From assembly GCA_021186555.1 (NCBI GenBank), contig JAJKFL010000008.1:11153936-11217935 (forward strand): a stretch of 64,000 bases of DNA. The letters run 5' to 3'. This document shows, piece by piece, positions 41,481 to 51,477 of this stretch (position 1 is the stretch's first letter; the number at the start of each line of letters is the position of its first letter). Under the pieces are notes generated by a model. The model was given only the letters and a program-made list of their open reading frames with translations, did not search any database and had not been told where the DNA came from. Origin of the DNA: Reticulitermes speratus (lineage: Eukaryota > Arthropoda > Insecta > Blattodea > Rhinotermitidae). A program made the translations under genes and the position numbers.

Positions 41481-42045
41481 ATCTTCATTACACAACGCTC
41501 AATTAAGCACAGAATCTTTCATTGCGCCTCCACTCTACGCCTACATTTCGGAAGTGCTTTCTTCCCTTAGGGATTTCCGGAGAGGTTTTTTAACTGATGC
41601 CTTTCTCCGAGTTACGCGTAACAAACAAGTGGTTTAGTGTTTCCGCACTGATCGTATTTGTCAACAGAAACAGTCAAGAGCAGCTTTGCTGTGGAGGGTC
41701 ATCGTAGTGTCGTTGCCACAGGACAACACAGCAATGTGAGAGGCGTTAAGGGCACATAAAGCTAGCAACACCACACATCACCTGAAAGCTACTCTAACCC
41801 CGACTTGACTCGCCCCACGGAATTCAGCGCTGTAGAAAGCACTTTCACGGAAACCAATAAAGGCACAGGAATCGCCTACAAACACAACAACCACTTCAGT
41901 TAAACGTCACAGGATTTTTCTCTCAAGTCTCCTAGTAACTTTGATGGCAGTTTCTCCACGGTTTACGTCACATAGAAAACCTGTAGCTATTTTATTCCCA
42001 ATGCTACCTACCTACGTTATGTATGTTATGTATTTTTATATAACA
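41481..42045. other. No supported feature
   Basis: Nothing recognised. Confidence 0.5.
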
Positions 42046-42200
42046 GTATATGTAAGGGTTTGAGATCTCAAACTACGCAACTGTGAATATTTCCATTTCA
42101 TTCTTGCAGAAAACCTGTTGATGGCTATACTTTCTATAGCCGAAACATGTAGTTGTTTCGTGCAGTAAATAAACATTTGTGTTTAGACTGAAAGTACTAT
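42046..42200 (+). mobile_element. PLE-like half element with degenerate hammerhead
   Basis: It carries GGCTATACTTTCTATAGCC GAAACATGTAG: a perfect 7-bp helix II, GAAAC, stem III AC-AT-GT and a GUA triplet. The core is CTGTTGA (A6 lost). No inverted partner is visible. Confidence 0.5.
42108..42160 (+). ncRNA. Degenerate hammerhead motif
   Basis: CTGTTGA instead of CTGANGA should abolish activity. Stem I (AAAC/GTTG-like) is weak. Confidence 0.4.
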
Positions 42201-42204
42201 ATAT

Positions 42205-43602
42205 CTGTGATTGGAGCATTTGGCATCTCCTTCATCGAGAGACACCCCAGTACGTTCGCACCAGTAGTAACGCTTCTGACTAGTACTAGGGTGGTGTCAC
42301 GTTCGAACCCCGGACACCCTGAGGTTTTTCATTCTTCTCCTAAAGCCCTACAGGAAAAAAGGGAGTTGTACCTTACTTGTACGACTGTCTCCTTCTAAAT
42401 TCCTTCAGTTCATCAAAGTTTTATCAGTCATCGTAACAATGGACGCTATAAAGTCCGAGGCATTGAAAGGAACGTAGAAAAAAATTATACATAAAATAGA
42501 CAATAGAGGTATTCAGTCATTTTAATGAGACCTGAAAAGTGTACTCAAATGCAAAACACATTCCCACATCGCTTCCTGCGTTTGTCCGTTACATACCGAC
42601 CGTACAAAATACACACTACAGCGACCAAGCTGATGGCATTGCTCACGTTCTGGAATTATTTACCACTGCGTTTGTCTAAAAAAAAATTGCGACAGTCGAT
42701 TTACCACAACCTTCTTTTTTCTTGACTTACAGTTCAATTCGATGCACGTGGCACGCCGATGAAGTACGGATTATACTAGACCGATAAGAACAAAATTTAA
42801 GATCTGCACTCTTCTGGGACATTACGCTTAATATCCCAGAAGAGGGCAGATCTCATCAACATCGCGGCGGAAGCCTGATATCAACAAAAATTAAACTCGT
42901 CCAACCTCTAGCGTAAACCTTGTAATATCAAATTTTGTGAAAATCCGTTCAGTACTTGTGTTTACGAAACATATGACCAGAAGAACGGGCCTACATCCGT
43001 TAATTTAACTCTCCTAGTGATAAGAACACAATGTAATTGCACACCACGAAACAGTTTACAGACTTACCACGTCCCCACATATCACAATAAAATAACAAAT
43101 AATTTATAAGGTTTGAAAACTACTGCAAGTTAAACTCTCGTATGATCCGCCTTATTCCGTCTGTTTCCTTGTTTCTGTATTATGATAATACACTTCAATG
43201 CAAACAAAGCCAATCCTTTCAGACAAGACCCAACAGTAAGAAAAAATTATCCACAACGCACACCGTAATATCAGCATTTTTTTTTATTGTGCGTGTGTTG
43301 GGGGTTCAGGAATTGTACAAGTAGGGGAGGGGTTCAGTTTCTTTTAAATCCCTTCGTTTTCAAATAATTATTTAATTTCCAGCAAACCTCAGACGGCCAG
43401 AGAACCGAGTCTTGACTTCAGAATGAATTTCTCAGCAAACAAGTCAACACGCCGACGTCAAATAAACGCACACAACAAAACGCTCTAACGGGGAACGAAC
43501 GGCTAAGACGTTAGGCCACAATTATAGGCCTTACAAGCAAGAGCGATTCAAGTGACTTACCAAAGAAAGCACCACTCTTCAAAATAAATTTTAAGCAAAC
43601 AC
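42205..43602. other. No gene; 54-bp hairpin at 42800-42853
   Basis: 42800-42853 is a palindrome (AGATCTGCACTCTTCTGGGA versus TCCCAGAAGAGGGCAGATCT), the smallest member of the TCTTCTGGGA hairpin family. 42905-42960 shares only ATATCAAATTTTGTGAAAAT with repeat R. The rest is unrecognised. Confidence 0.55.
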
Positions 43603-43945
43603 AGACGCTCCCCGACTTGAGTAATAGTTACGTTCCGAAAGGTGCGGCAAGTCGAATTTCGCGCAAGTCCGAACTGAGTACAGACACGTTGAACTATATA
43701 CATATACACACACACACAAGGCAGTCCAGTTGAAATCCAAACTCCAACACACTGGAACCTAATCGGCCGCAGCAAGACAGCCTCTCGTCGCCTGTGTTAT
43801 CGCCCAGCAGTATTCTTCCACCACCTTCATGTCATTGTGCTTTCATTCCGGCGTTTCAAAAGTGTTATATTAATTCTTTTTCAAATTCTTTATAACTGCG
43901 TGAGTCTGAAATTGCATAACTTAAAATTGCACAAGTCGGGAAGTG
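43603..43945 (-). mobile_element. TIR element with ACAGACxCTCCCCGACTT ends, array-free copy
   Basis: Ends ACAGACGCTCCCCGACTT and AAGTCGGGAAGTGTCCGT. The interior is reverse-colinear with the flanks of the 55.2-56.6 kb element (GGTTCCAGTGTGTTGGAGTT, GATTTCAACTGGACT on the minus strand), but at the array position it has only a short CA microsatellite (TATATACATATACACACACA). 343 bp, non-coding. Confidence 0.75.
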
Positions 43946-44584
43946 TCCGTTACAACCATGTGACCGTCAGCTTGTTCGTCAGTAAAGTCGGCCTCTGACC
44001 ACACACTGCCACTGTTAAATCGTGCGCGTACGCACTTTCCTGAATCTTCATGATGCCTTGCTATTGATACTCTGCAGCGATGGTACAGAACAAAGCTAAC
44101 CCAAATCTAAAACCACGCGTTCTTTGACACAAAGCTGCAGCCTATTAATCTCAATGCGAACATAAACCCCACTCTATCAAGAATGCAGGTACTGTCCTCA
44201 CTTGACATGAATAGCTTTGACAATGACGGCATGGGTAGGTTTCCCCATCTCCACGCACAGAAAACGCACAGGTCCTGTCAAAAACATAAATCTCTATCCC
44301 TGCGTCTATTACTTTCCACTGATCACATGTTACGTGTTCACTTTATAACAAGCCAACGCCACTAGACAGATCACAACAACAAAAATAGTATTAACTCGCA
44401 CGCAAAAGACACAACGACACCTCAGCCCCCCATACTTTTAACCGGAATAAAATGGTTATTGGTCATAACGGTCTGACGTCCCCTGAGATACCATCGTAAG
44501 GCCAAAGATATCCTTGTGAGTCGACACCGGTATCGTGCATCTCTCCAATACGCCACCAGCACGAGTCTTGTTTAACAAGCGAGG
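43946..44584. other. No supported feature
   Basis: Nothing recognised on either strand. Confidence 0.5.
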
Positions 44585-44593
44585 AAACTAACT

Positions 44594-44626
<33 letters not shown>

Positions 44627-44790
44627 CCATGGAGCAGAGTCTTTCTTGAGAAGCTAACAGTCGTCAGCTAGTCATGAAATTCCCAGCGTTTTATGGAACC
44701 CAAGGTTCATTACCGCATTCACAAGAGCCCGCCACCTGTCTCTATCCTGAGCTAAATTGTACCAAAGAATCCGTCCAGGTCCCAGGCTTT
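44585..44790 (-). pseudogene. LINE ORF2 3' end (family L1) with (TTAG)n tail
   Basis: (CTAA)n at 44589-44628 is the element's 3' tail. The minus strand then reads through GACTCTGCTCCATGGAGTT, a hairpin-like GCTTCTCAAGAAAGACTCTG, and ends at VNAVMNLGF-type coding remnants. 5'-truncated. Confidence 0.8.
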
Positions 44791-44829
44791 GTTGAATGAT
44801 TCGTAAGTTGGTAATTTTTTACGGTGAGG

Positions 44830-44990
44830 AGTTGTTAGCACCTCGCCCAACCCCCAAGCTGAAGGACCACCCCTTGTCGGCTGTCCGTGACTGCCTATTC
44901 AATGTATTCGCAGCTACCCTCCATATCCGGAGGCCGTTCCTCCATCCGCAACCTGAGGACGCGCCGTGCCGTGGTGACAGGACTCACAAG
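44830..44990 (-). repeat. LINE 5'-leader fragment, copy 2
   Basis: Colinear with 10425-10570. On the minus strand it ends CAGCTTGGGGGTTGGGCGAG, GTGCTAACAACTCCTC, the leader type also present at 35.8 kb. It sits 40 bp from an L1 3' tail in the same orientation, but the order (3' end first on the plus strand, leader to the right) fits one element with almost everything deleted. Confidence 0.6.
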
Positions 44991-45302
44991 TGAGGAAACG
45001 CAGAGAACGAATTCCGTTTGTAAGCATTATTTGCTAAAAATCCCTTCTGACTAAAAACTATTAAGCACGGGATGCCCGACGCAAAAACGCCCCGACACTC
45101 ATTAGATACGAGGGTGCGTGGGTCCCAGGGTCGGAACGGAAGTCTTAGCGATGACACAATGACGGGTCGTAACGGGAACAGAAACCCGGTATCCCGGTAC
45201 ATAGCCAGTCGCTTTAAAAGCTGTGTAACTTTTACTTTCACGAAGCCTTATGGAGACGTTTTTTAAAATGGTTTCAAAGGTGGTACTTACAACAGAGCTG
45301 GA
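44991..45302. other. No supported feature
   Basis: Frames of 64-85 codons on both strands overlap; none recognised. Confidence 0.5.
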
Positions 45303-45429
45303 TATGTCTGACAGCCATGTCACGGCGCAACCACTGACGTTATATCTACGTCCATATATGTCAACACAGAATAATGGGCGTCTGTCGTCAATGTAGCGGA
45401 TAAAATAGTTAATTTAATTCTAATAAATA
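45303..45429 (+). repeat. 127-bp direct repeat, left copy
   Basis: TATGTCTGACAGCCATGTCA ... TTAATTCTAATAAATA. Identical to 45841-45967 except two A/G differences. The two copies bracket the PLE-like element. Confidence 0.95.
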
Positions 45430-45840
45430 TTTTATTCTGATTTCACCGTGCATCTTTTACTAATTATCAACAAGTCACCAACTAAATGCACTTCTTTATT
45501 TAAACAACACTACAAGGCTTCTTTAAAACGTTAGACATAAGTGACACAGTGGACTAACACAAGGATGTGCTTTTAATAAATGCATTTTATTCGTGCTAAT
45601 ATACGATAAAAAGGTCACAGTGTAGCTAAAGTGATGGTGGTGACTATATACATACACAATGAACTAATATGAGGACGTGTTTTTAAATAATGCAGTTGTG
45701 ACACCCCCTGAGGATGGCTTATTAATAAGCCGAAACATATGTAGGGGTTTTTATCTAACGTTTTAAAGAAGCCTTGTAGTGTTCTTTAGATAAAGAAGTG
45801 CATTTAGTTGGCGACTTATTAATAATCTAATAAATACGTG
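45430..45840 (+). mobile_element. PLE-like element bracketed by 127-bp direct repeats
   Basis: Left edge TTTATTCTGATTTCACCGTG (minus strand ATGCACGGTGAAATCAGAAT encodes MHGEIRI), then inverted arms CAAGTCACCAACTAAATGCA and TGCATTTAGTTGGCGACTT. The right arm keeps the hammerhead; the left arm has lost it. Confidence 0.85.
45701..45749 (+). ncRNA. Hammerhead ribozyme motif
   Basis: ACACCCC (45701-45707), CTGAGGA (45708-45714), T, helix II GGCTT/AAGCC with loop ATTAAT, GAA (45732-45734), stem III AC/GT around ATAT, GUA triplet ending 45743, GGGGT closing stem I (5 bp). The core is complete. Confidence 0.8.
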
Positions 45841-45967
45841 TATGTCTGACAGCCATGTCACGGCGCAACCACTGACGTTATATCTACGTCCATATATGTC
45901 AGCACAGAATGATGGGCGTCTGTCGTCAATGTAGCGGATAAAATAGTTAATTTAATTCTAATAAATA
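45841..45967 (+). repeat. 127-bp direct repeat, right copy
   Basis: Differs from the left copy only in GTCAGCACAGAATGATGG (two substitutions). Confidence 0.95.
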
Positions 45968-46552
45968 ACCCAAAATATACGTAAATTTAGACATGTATAC
46001 ACATTAACCGGCAACAATAAGGCTGTAATTGGCGCATTCACCCCCAATCTGTGTAAATTAATAGGATTATCATCAACATAAACGGATAATTTAGTTAGCA
46101 ATGTTTTTTTGTTGTAGTTATTCAATTATCTCTCCTTTTGCTAAATCCCTTTATGCGTTCCACTTTGTAACCACCATTTATTCAAACGCCATTTGAGTAT
46201 TCATCGAAACTGCGGATTAATTTAGGGTTACGTCGGTAGCGGCTGTTCGCAGGAAAATGTCGAGGTACGTCAAACCGAATACTGAACATATCCTGTCAAG
46301 TTCTGACGGATCAGCCGAAATAAATCTAAAACGAACACTTCCTGGTGTATTAGTCAAGAAGTCCTGACGGATCAGTCGAAAGCCAGTTAAATCTGAAGAA
46401 CAATTCTGAGTGCTGTTCAAGTTCCGACATAAGGTTCAGAACAGGCGGTAGTACATAACGCGCCAAACTACAGAGAGAAGGCAAGAATTCAGACATCTTG
46501 CCTGTACCTGATTTTGACAGCATCATCTTCCCCGCTTCCAAAGCTACTTTAT
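45968..46552. other. No supported feature
   Basis: Short minus-strand frames (67-70 codons) only. Confidence 0.5.
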
Positions 46553-46830
46553 GCCGTGCCATGGCTCAAGCGGTTAGTCGCCGGCCTCCCACCGCGGAGG
46601 CACGGGTTCGATCCCGGGTCAGCCCATGTGGGATTTGCGGTGGACAAAGTGGCATTGGGACAGGTTTTTATCCGAGTACTTCAGTTTTCCCTGTCAATTT
46701 CATTCCACCGGTGCTCCATTACTTGGAAAAATAAAAAAACTGATCATCTTTCTCTTCATCTTCATCACAGGGTTTGCACAATAAGCCTTAAGGCTGCGGT
46801 GCGTCCGTAGCATTTGCTGCGGGGCCCTTC
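46553..46830 (+). repeat. tRNA-derived SINE, family A, full length
   Basis: Head GCCGTGCCATGGCTCAAGCG, GTTAGTCGCCGGCCTCCCAC, intact B box CGGGTTCGATCCCGGGTCAG. Body GTGGGATTTGCGGTGGACAA and CTGTCAATTTCATTCCACC. 3' part AGGCTGCGGTGCGTCCGTAG, CTGCGGGGCCCTTC. The long variable-arm spacing suggests a Ser/Leu-like tRNA origin. Reference copy for family A. Confidence 0.9.
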
Positions 46831-47262
46831 ACAAAAAAATAGAAGACAAAGCTACCCTACCCATGTGTTTAAGAACCCCCGAAATGAAAACATACGGGGG
46901 GGGGGGAATGACAAAACTCCCACAAATTCATAACTTCGGAACAGAATAGTAGTGAATGTCAAACTTAGCGTTCCAGTAACTTTACTGCAGAGGCTAGAGT
47001 TCCGGCATCCACTGGATGAAGGCTGGGACAAGACGGGATGGGGCACAGAACCGGAATTTTCGCGGTGGCGAAAAAAAAAATTCCCTTCTCCTGCCGCAAA
47101 TCGATTGCCGTGGGTCCACTCCTCAGACAGTAAATTTACTGTTATTATGCAGACTTGCAACACAGCACTGCTGCAGTAAGCAGCGAATACCGTAACATAA
47201 GTAATGTCAGAAGCAAATGAGTAACAGTATGCCGACATTGTATTAGATGTGAGAGGAAAGTC
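46831..47262. other. No supported gene
   Basis: A 165-codon minus frame (46852-47349) has no domain, low complexity in parts, and overlaps repeat R; not called. A 9-nt poly-G run lies at 46895. Confidence 0.45.
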
Positions 47263-47787
47263 TAAACAAGGCAATGTACGTATAAACGTAACAGTCAGAC
47301 GCGTTCGCGTAACGATTGTTGCAGTTGAAAAGCAATAAGTATTAAACATTATTAGTATCTATATTCTTGCCTTATTAATCCGACATGCAAAGCGCATGCT
47401 CCGTATTATATTGTCATGTGTGGCCTGTCGTCCGGCTCTGCCATATTGTTGCACATTATCTCATAAGTGGCACGATTTTCGTAAAAAAGTTATTGAACAT
47501 AAAATGTGTATTATGATTTCCTCTACAACGTCTGAAGCATTTCTCATTCTAAGGAGAATCTAGCAGGATACTATTATAAGTGTACGTCATCATCTAAAGT
47601 ACCCGATATACCGGTCATACATTAATGAAACTTGAATTTCCTCGACAGATTTTCGAAAAGTACTGTAATATCAAATTTCATGAAAATCCGTCAGGTGGGT
47701 GCAGAGTTGTTCCATGCGGATGGACAGATGGACAGACAGACAACAGACACGACGAAGCTAATAGTCGCTTTTCGAACGAGCCTAACA
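47263..47787 (+). repeat. Dispersed repeat family R, copy 3 (full)
   Basis: Colinear with 7751-8262 with moderate divergence (GACGCGTTCGCGTAACGATT, CATGCAAAGCGCATGCTCCG, TTTCCTCGACAGATTTTCG, ATGAAAATCCGTCAGGTGGG). Here GGACAGATGGACAGACAGAC has expanded slightly. Confidence 0.8.
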
Positions 47788-47894
47788 ATTACGAGAAATG
47801 TATCAGGTATCTATCTGGAGAAACAGAGAAATGTTTTACTTAAGGACCCTATCAATTACTGAGATTATACAGCGTCGACGAAAGACGAATAAAA

Positions 47895-48071
47895 TATGAA
47901 TATGGAGCTTTGGTAGAATGTTACTGACAGGGAAACTCCCCTACGTACTTCGACATAAATCTATCACAATGTCAGTCTGTCTGCAATATCTCACACGAAC
48001 TAGCCTGGGATCAAACCCGAGCCTCTGCTGTGAAAGGCCGGCGACTAACCGCCTGAGCCATGGCATGGCCG
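47895..48071 (-). repeat. tRNA-derived SINE, family A
   Basis: Minus-strand head GGCCATGCCATGGCTCAGGC, GGTTAGTCGCCGGCC; B box GGGTTTGATCCCAGGC. The body is diverged, with GTACTTCGACATAAA lost to drift, ending CATTCTACCAAAGCTCC. Confidence 0.8.
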
Positions 48072-48617
48072 AATCGATTCGAAAACCTCCTCAAACGCAA
48101 ATAAGACGCACAGCCCATTTGGGTGGTCTATGTATATTCACGGAATGTAAACATTTTTTATACGAAAGGTTCCCTACTTCTCTGTACATAACCAGATTAC
48201 TAATGACAGCCTGTTTAGTGTGCGATAGTTCATTCTTGCTTGCAAATGCTACGACATGCAACATTCCATGCTGGACAAAGCACATGGACACTGGTTTCCA
48301 AACTAAGAAAGATAAAAAAAAAAGGCTCTTGTGACAGAACACAAATTCGTTTTAAGAAACGGTACCTCATGATCACATGTCTGAAGTGGCAGCAGGCGAT
48401 CGAATGGCCAAGAAATTATCCGCATTTTATGGGACCCAACAATTCACTAACTACTTCACAGCAGTCCTCTACCGATCTCTATCGTGCGCCAGATGAATCT
48501 AGTTCACTCACACCCAACCGATTTCTTTAAGATCAACTTCAATATTATCACCCATCTGCGACTCGAAATTACAAGCGGTGTCTTACACTCGTGTCTTCCA
48601 AACAGAACCCTATATAC
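48072..48617. other. No supported gene
   Basis: A 138-codon plus frame (47918-48334) begins in the SINE and is not a gene; a 96-codon frame at 48240-48530 is unrecognised. Confidence 0.45.
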
Positions 48618-48766
48618 CAAGGGGACAAAAATTTTCCAAAAATCTAGGAGTCACTTCAAAATTCTAGGTGCCAGAAGGGTGACATGAAGCAAGTTCCACA
48701 CGTAGGACCCGCAAATATTAGGCGCCACAGTACAAAAGTTTGTCGCTCGGGACTCGTACACCACTG
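48618..48766. mobile_element. hAT-like MITE, copy 2
   Basis: CAAGGGGACAAAAAT ... ACTCGTACACCACTG, with CCAAAAATCTAGGAGTCAC, GTGCCAGAAGGGTGACATG and AATATTAGGCGCCAC inside. Colinear with 14592-14756. Confidence 0.7.
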
Positions 48767-48892
48767 CTTCGTATTTACAGTCTATCTCATGCATGCCGCA
48801 TGTCTTGCCAATCTGATCTTCCTTGATCTGATCATTCTAATAATATTTGGAGAGGGGTATGAAACATGAAGCTCCCCACCATGCTATTTCCT

Positions 48893-49208
48893 CTGTACTA
48901 ACTAACTAACGAACTCCATGGAGCAGAGTCCTTCTTGAGAAGCAAACCGGTCCTCAGCTAGTCAAGAAATTCCCCGCGTTACGTGGAACCCGAAGGTTCA
49001 TTACCGCATTCACAAAAGCCCGCCAACTGTCCCTATCCTGAGCCATATCAAGCCAGTCCACGCCCTCCCATCCCACTTCTTGAAGGTCCGTTTTAATATT
49101 ATCCTTCCATCTACGCCTGGGTCTTCCAAGTGGTCTCCAACCCTCAGGTCTCCCCACCAAAATCCTGTATGCACATCTCCCCTCCCATTCCCTCTGTACA
49201 GATAACAT
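48893..49208 (-). pseudogene. LINE ORF2 C-terminus (family L1), best copy
   Basis: An 84-codon minus frame (49208-48954) reads [20 protein letters not shown], then [20 protein letters not shown] and [20 protein letters not shown] before the stop. This is the conserved tail after the reverse transcriptase in an RTE/CR1-like insect LINE. The 3' UTR has the GCTTCTCAAGAAGGACTCTG hairpin and a (TTAG)3 tail. It is 5'-truncated, with no catalytic domain. Confidence 0.85.
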
Positions 49209-49664
49209 ATTCTAAACATATTCACTCCGCCCAAAACGCAACAAGCAATTCCTGAATTTACCACCAAAGAGCCTTCCACACTGCTGACAGGTATATATAT
49301 ATGTGCAACAGTGTCCATATAACAAGCGGTTCTTTATAGCTCCTAAGGTGGCAGTGTTTTAATCAACATTCCATCTCAGGGATGTGTAACGCAGTTCGAC
49401 TGGGAGCTAATTTGGTAACTAAATTAGTATAGGCGAAGAGTGCCAGTGGTAATGATGGATAGTTACAGCAACACAGTAATTCAATACCGGAGCGCATACA
49501 AGGAATATGTCGCGCTTCGCTTAATTTGTGAATGCATTCTTCATACTGGAACAGCTTGAGGTAGGGGTTAGGAGGAGAGGGAGTGAGGCTTACGAGATCA
49601 CTGTAAGCACGTGTGTGCGTGTGCGTGCGTGAGTACACTCATTGGAACTTCTAAAACATTCGAC
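49209..49664. other. No supported feature
   Basis: A 91-codon minus frame is unrecognised; small (GT) tract near 49610. Confidence 0.5.
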
Positions 49665-50229
49665 CAGTGTTTCTCAAACTTTTTGAGCCGCGACCCAGAT
49701 TAGGCCAATAGCTTTGACTCGCGACCACATGACTCAGAAATAACAACAGGTATAAGATAAAAAAAAAACAGGAATTCGGTCAGACGAATGTGATATTTTA
49801 AAGATTTAATGAAATAAAGATAAACATATATGCATTTACATACTTTTTCATGAGCCTGAGTTTGGTACTGCGACTCCTCATATTGCTCTTACAGCTACAG
49901 TTGGTCTCTATGAGTTTATAAATTTGATTTTGTCCGTGTTTTGCAAGGTATTCCTCAAACTGATAAAATGTTGCCAACCTACGGTAACTTCGTCGAAAAA
50001 AAAAGAATAATTTTGTTTGGCTGACCCGACAACATTTCGTTGACAGGCTGGCAACCCTTGACAACACTAGAGTCAAGCCGGCGCTGCTACAGTGTCACAG
50101 GTGATTACATTTACAAAAAAAAAAAAATTCCACCTTTAATATTATCAAAGTGGTGTTAAGTTATAAGTCAGATTCATGAAATTGTTTCGCGATCCAATTG
50201 GGTCGCGATCCATACCTTGAGAAACACTA
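49665..50229. mobile_element. hAT-type MITE, copy 2 (565 bp)
   Basis: Left CAGTGTTTCTCAAACTTTTT, GAGCCGCGACCC; right GGGTCGCGATCC and CTTGAGAAACACTA, in inverted orientation. The interior (CCGACAACATTTCGTTGACA) is non-coding. Terminus shared with the 29.55 kb copy. Confidence 0.8.
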
Positions 50230-50580
50230 CATCACTCCGATTTTCATTCGCGATATGACTGTAATGCCATTCGAGGCCATCCCTGTGCCATACTCGTATC
50301 TTATCGCTCCCTACTATCAGCAATAATATGACAGTAGCGAGAACACGTGAGAAGGAAGCGACAGTAATGCCAACTGTTACTTCAAGGTCCTGAAATTCCT
50401 CATATACTACGCAACTTTTGTTTAGGTAATACATTTTCCGAACAATAATTTGATAGTCATGTGAAATTTCAGGTTACGGTTTGATTAGATATAAGTAAGA
50501 AACCACTGCAGCTAAGCATGTGCAATTTGGTACGAAAACATATCATAAACATACGTACATATAATGCATGAACACCGCGT
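50230..50580. other. No supported feature
   Basis: Nothing recognised. Confidence 0.5.
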
Positions 50581-50790
50581 ACATAACCGGTGCCCCCCCC
50601 CCCCCCCTGTAATTATTAGCGAAGTTACTCCCAGATCTCATAACAGAGAACCAGAATACTGCCTTCTGTCAGAAAAACGAAATCAAGTCCGAAAGAACCG
50701 AAAACAAATTTTAGTATACCGTAGGTTTCGGGGCTTCCCGGACCCACGACCCCCACCCCAGCGCTGCGGGGACCTTATCTACGCCACTGT
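50581..50790. mobile_element. GGCGTAG-type MITE remnant with poly-C
   Basis: The right end GCGCTGCGGGGACCTTATCT followed by ACGCCACTG mirrors the CAGTGGCGTAG terminus. The left edge is a 14-nt poly-C tract and a recognisable left terminus is missing. Confidence 0.45.
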
Positions 50791-50894
50791 ACATGAAATA
50801 CATTTTGTTCAACCAATTACAAACATGGCGAGGATGCGAAACTATGACGTCATACCCGCCAAATTTGACATATGCCTACACAGAATCTGTTTCA

Positions 50895-51010
50895 TTTAAA
50901 GACCCAGTCCGTACGGCGCAGTAAACACTCTGCATCTCGGTTACAAACACCCTATCAGTTAATTATGTATAAGGAAAAACTCGTTTGTTCTGAGATCCAT
51001 AAGAACACAT
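50895..51010 (-). repeat. Single inverted relative of the 114-bp satellite monomer
   Basis: Minus strand: TTATGGATCTCAGAACAAAC, GAGTTTTTCCTTATAC, TAACTGATAGGGTGTTTGTA, ACCGAGATGCAGAGTGTTTA, CTGCGCCGTACGGACTG. Matches one satellite monomer with many substitutions. Confidence 0.7.
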
Positions 51011-51292
51011 AAATGCACTCTGTGGGCAGAATGTAGAGTTTTTTAACCTTAAACTTGGTGCTAAACATAGTCACCGCCATGCCTTTAAAAAGGTTAACTG
51101 TCCACATATGCGCACAGCCTTTTTGTTTCCCTGACCGTGGCAGCTTTATCGTATAGAAAAGCTACATCCGCCGGCATATCCCGTGATGGCTGTCGTGCTG
51201 AGGGACACGTTAAAAGAGACGTTCTATATTATCCATGCAAGCTCTGCCCCCTCGAAAATTTATTTTCTTCTAACTTCAGTGATTCCGAAATA
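51011..51292. other. No supported feature
   Basis: Nothing recognised. Confidence 0.5.
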
Positions 51293-51477
51293 CAGTATAA
51301 CCCGGTTATAACGACATCGGTTTATGCGACACCTCGTCCATAACGTCAGATATTCTGTGGTACCAATTAATTCCTCGCCATTAACCACATCATTATATTC
51401 TTTCGTTAGAAAAACACTCGTTTATAACGACACAAAATATTCAGTCCCTTTCAAGACGTTATAACAGAGTTCGAGCG
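51293..51477. mobile_element. Pogo/Tigger-type MITE, copy 2 (inverted)
   Basis: CAGTATAACCCGGTTATAAC ... GTTATAACAGAGTTCGAGCG flanked by TA on both sides. Reverse-colinear with 5171-5354 (GACACCTCGTCCATAACGTC, CTGTGGTACCAATTAATTCC). Confidence 0.8.

Noticed and set aside
46553-46630. Possible tRNA-Ser/Leu gene
   Set aside because: Same reason: a SINE-A head repeated in several copies with identical downstream body.
46852-47349. 165-codon minus-strand open frame
   Set aside because: Runs into repeat R, no domain, contains low-complexity segments.
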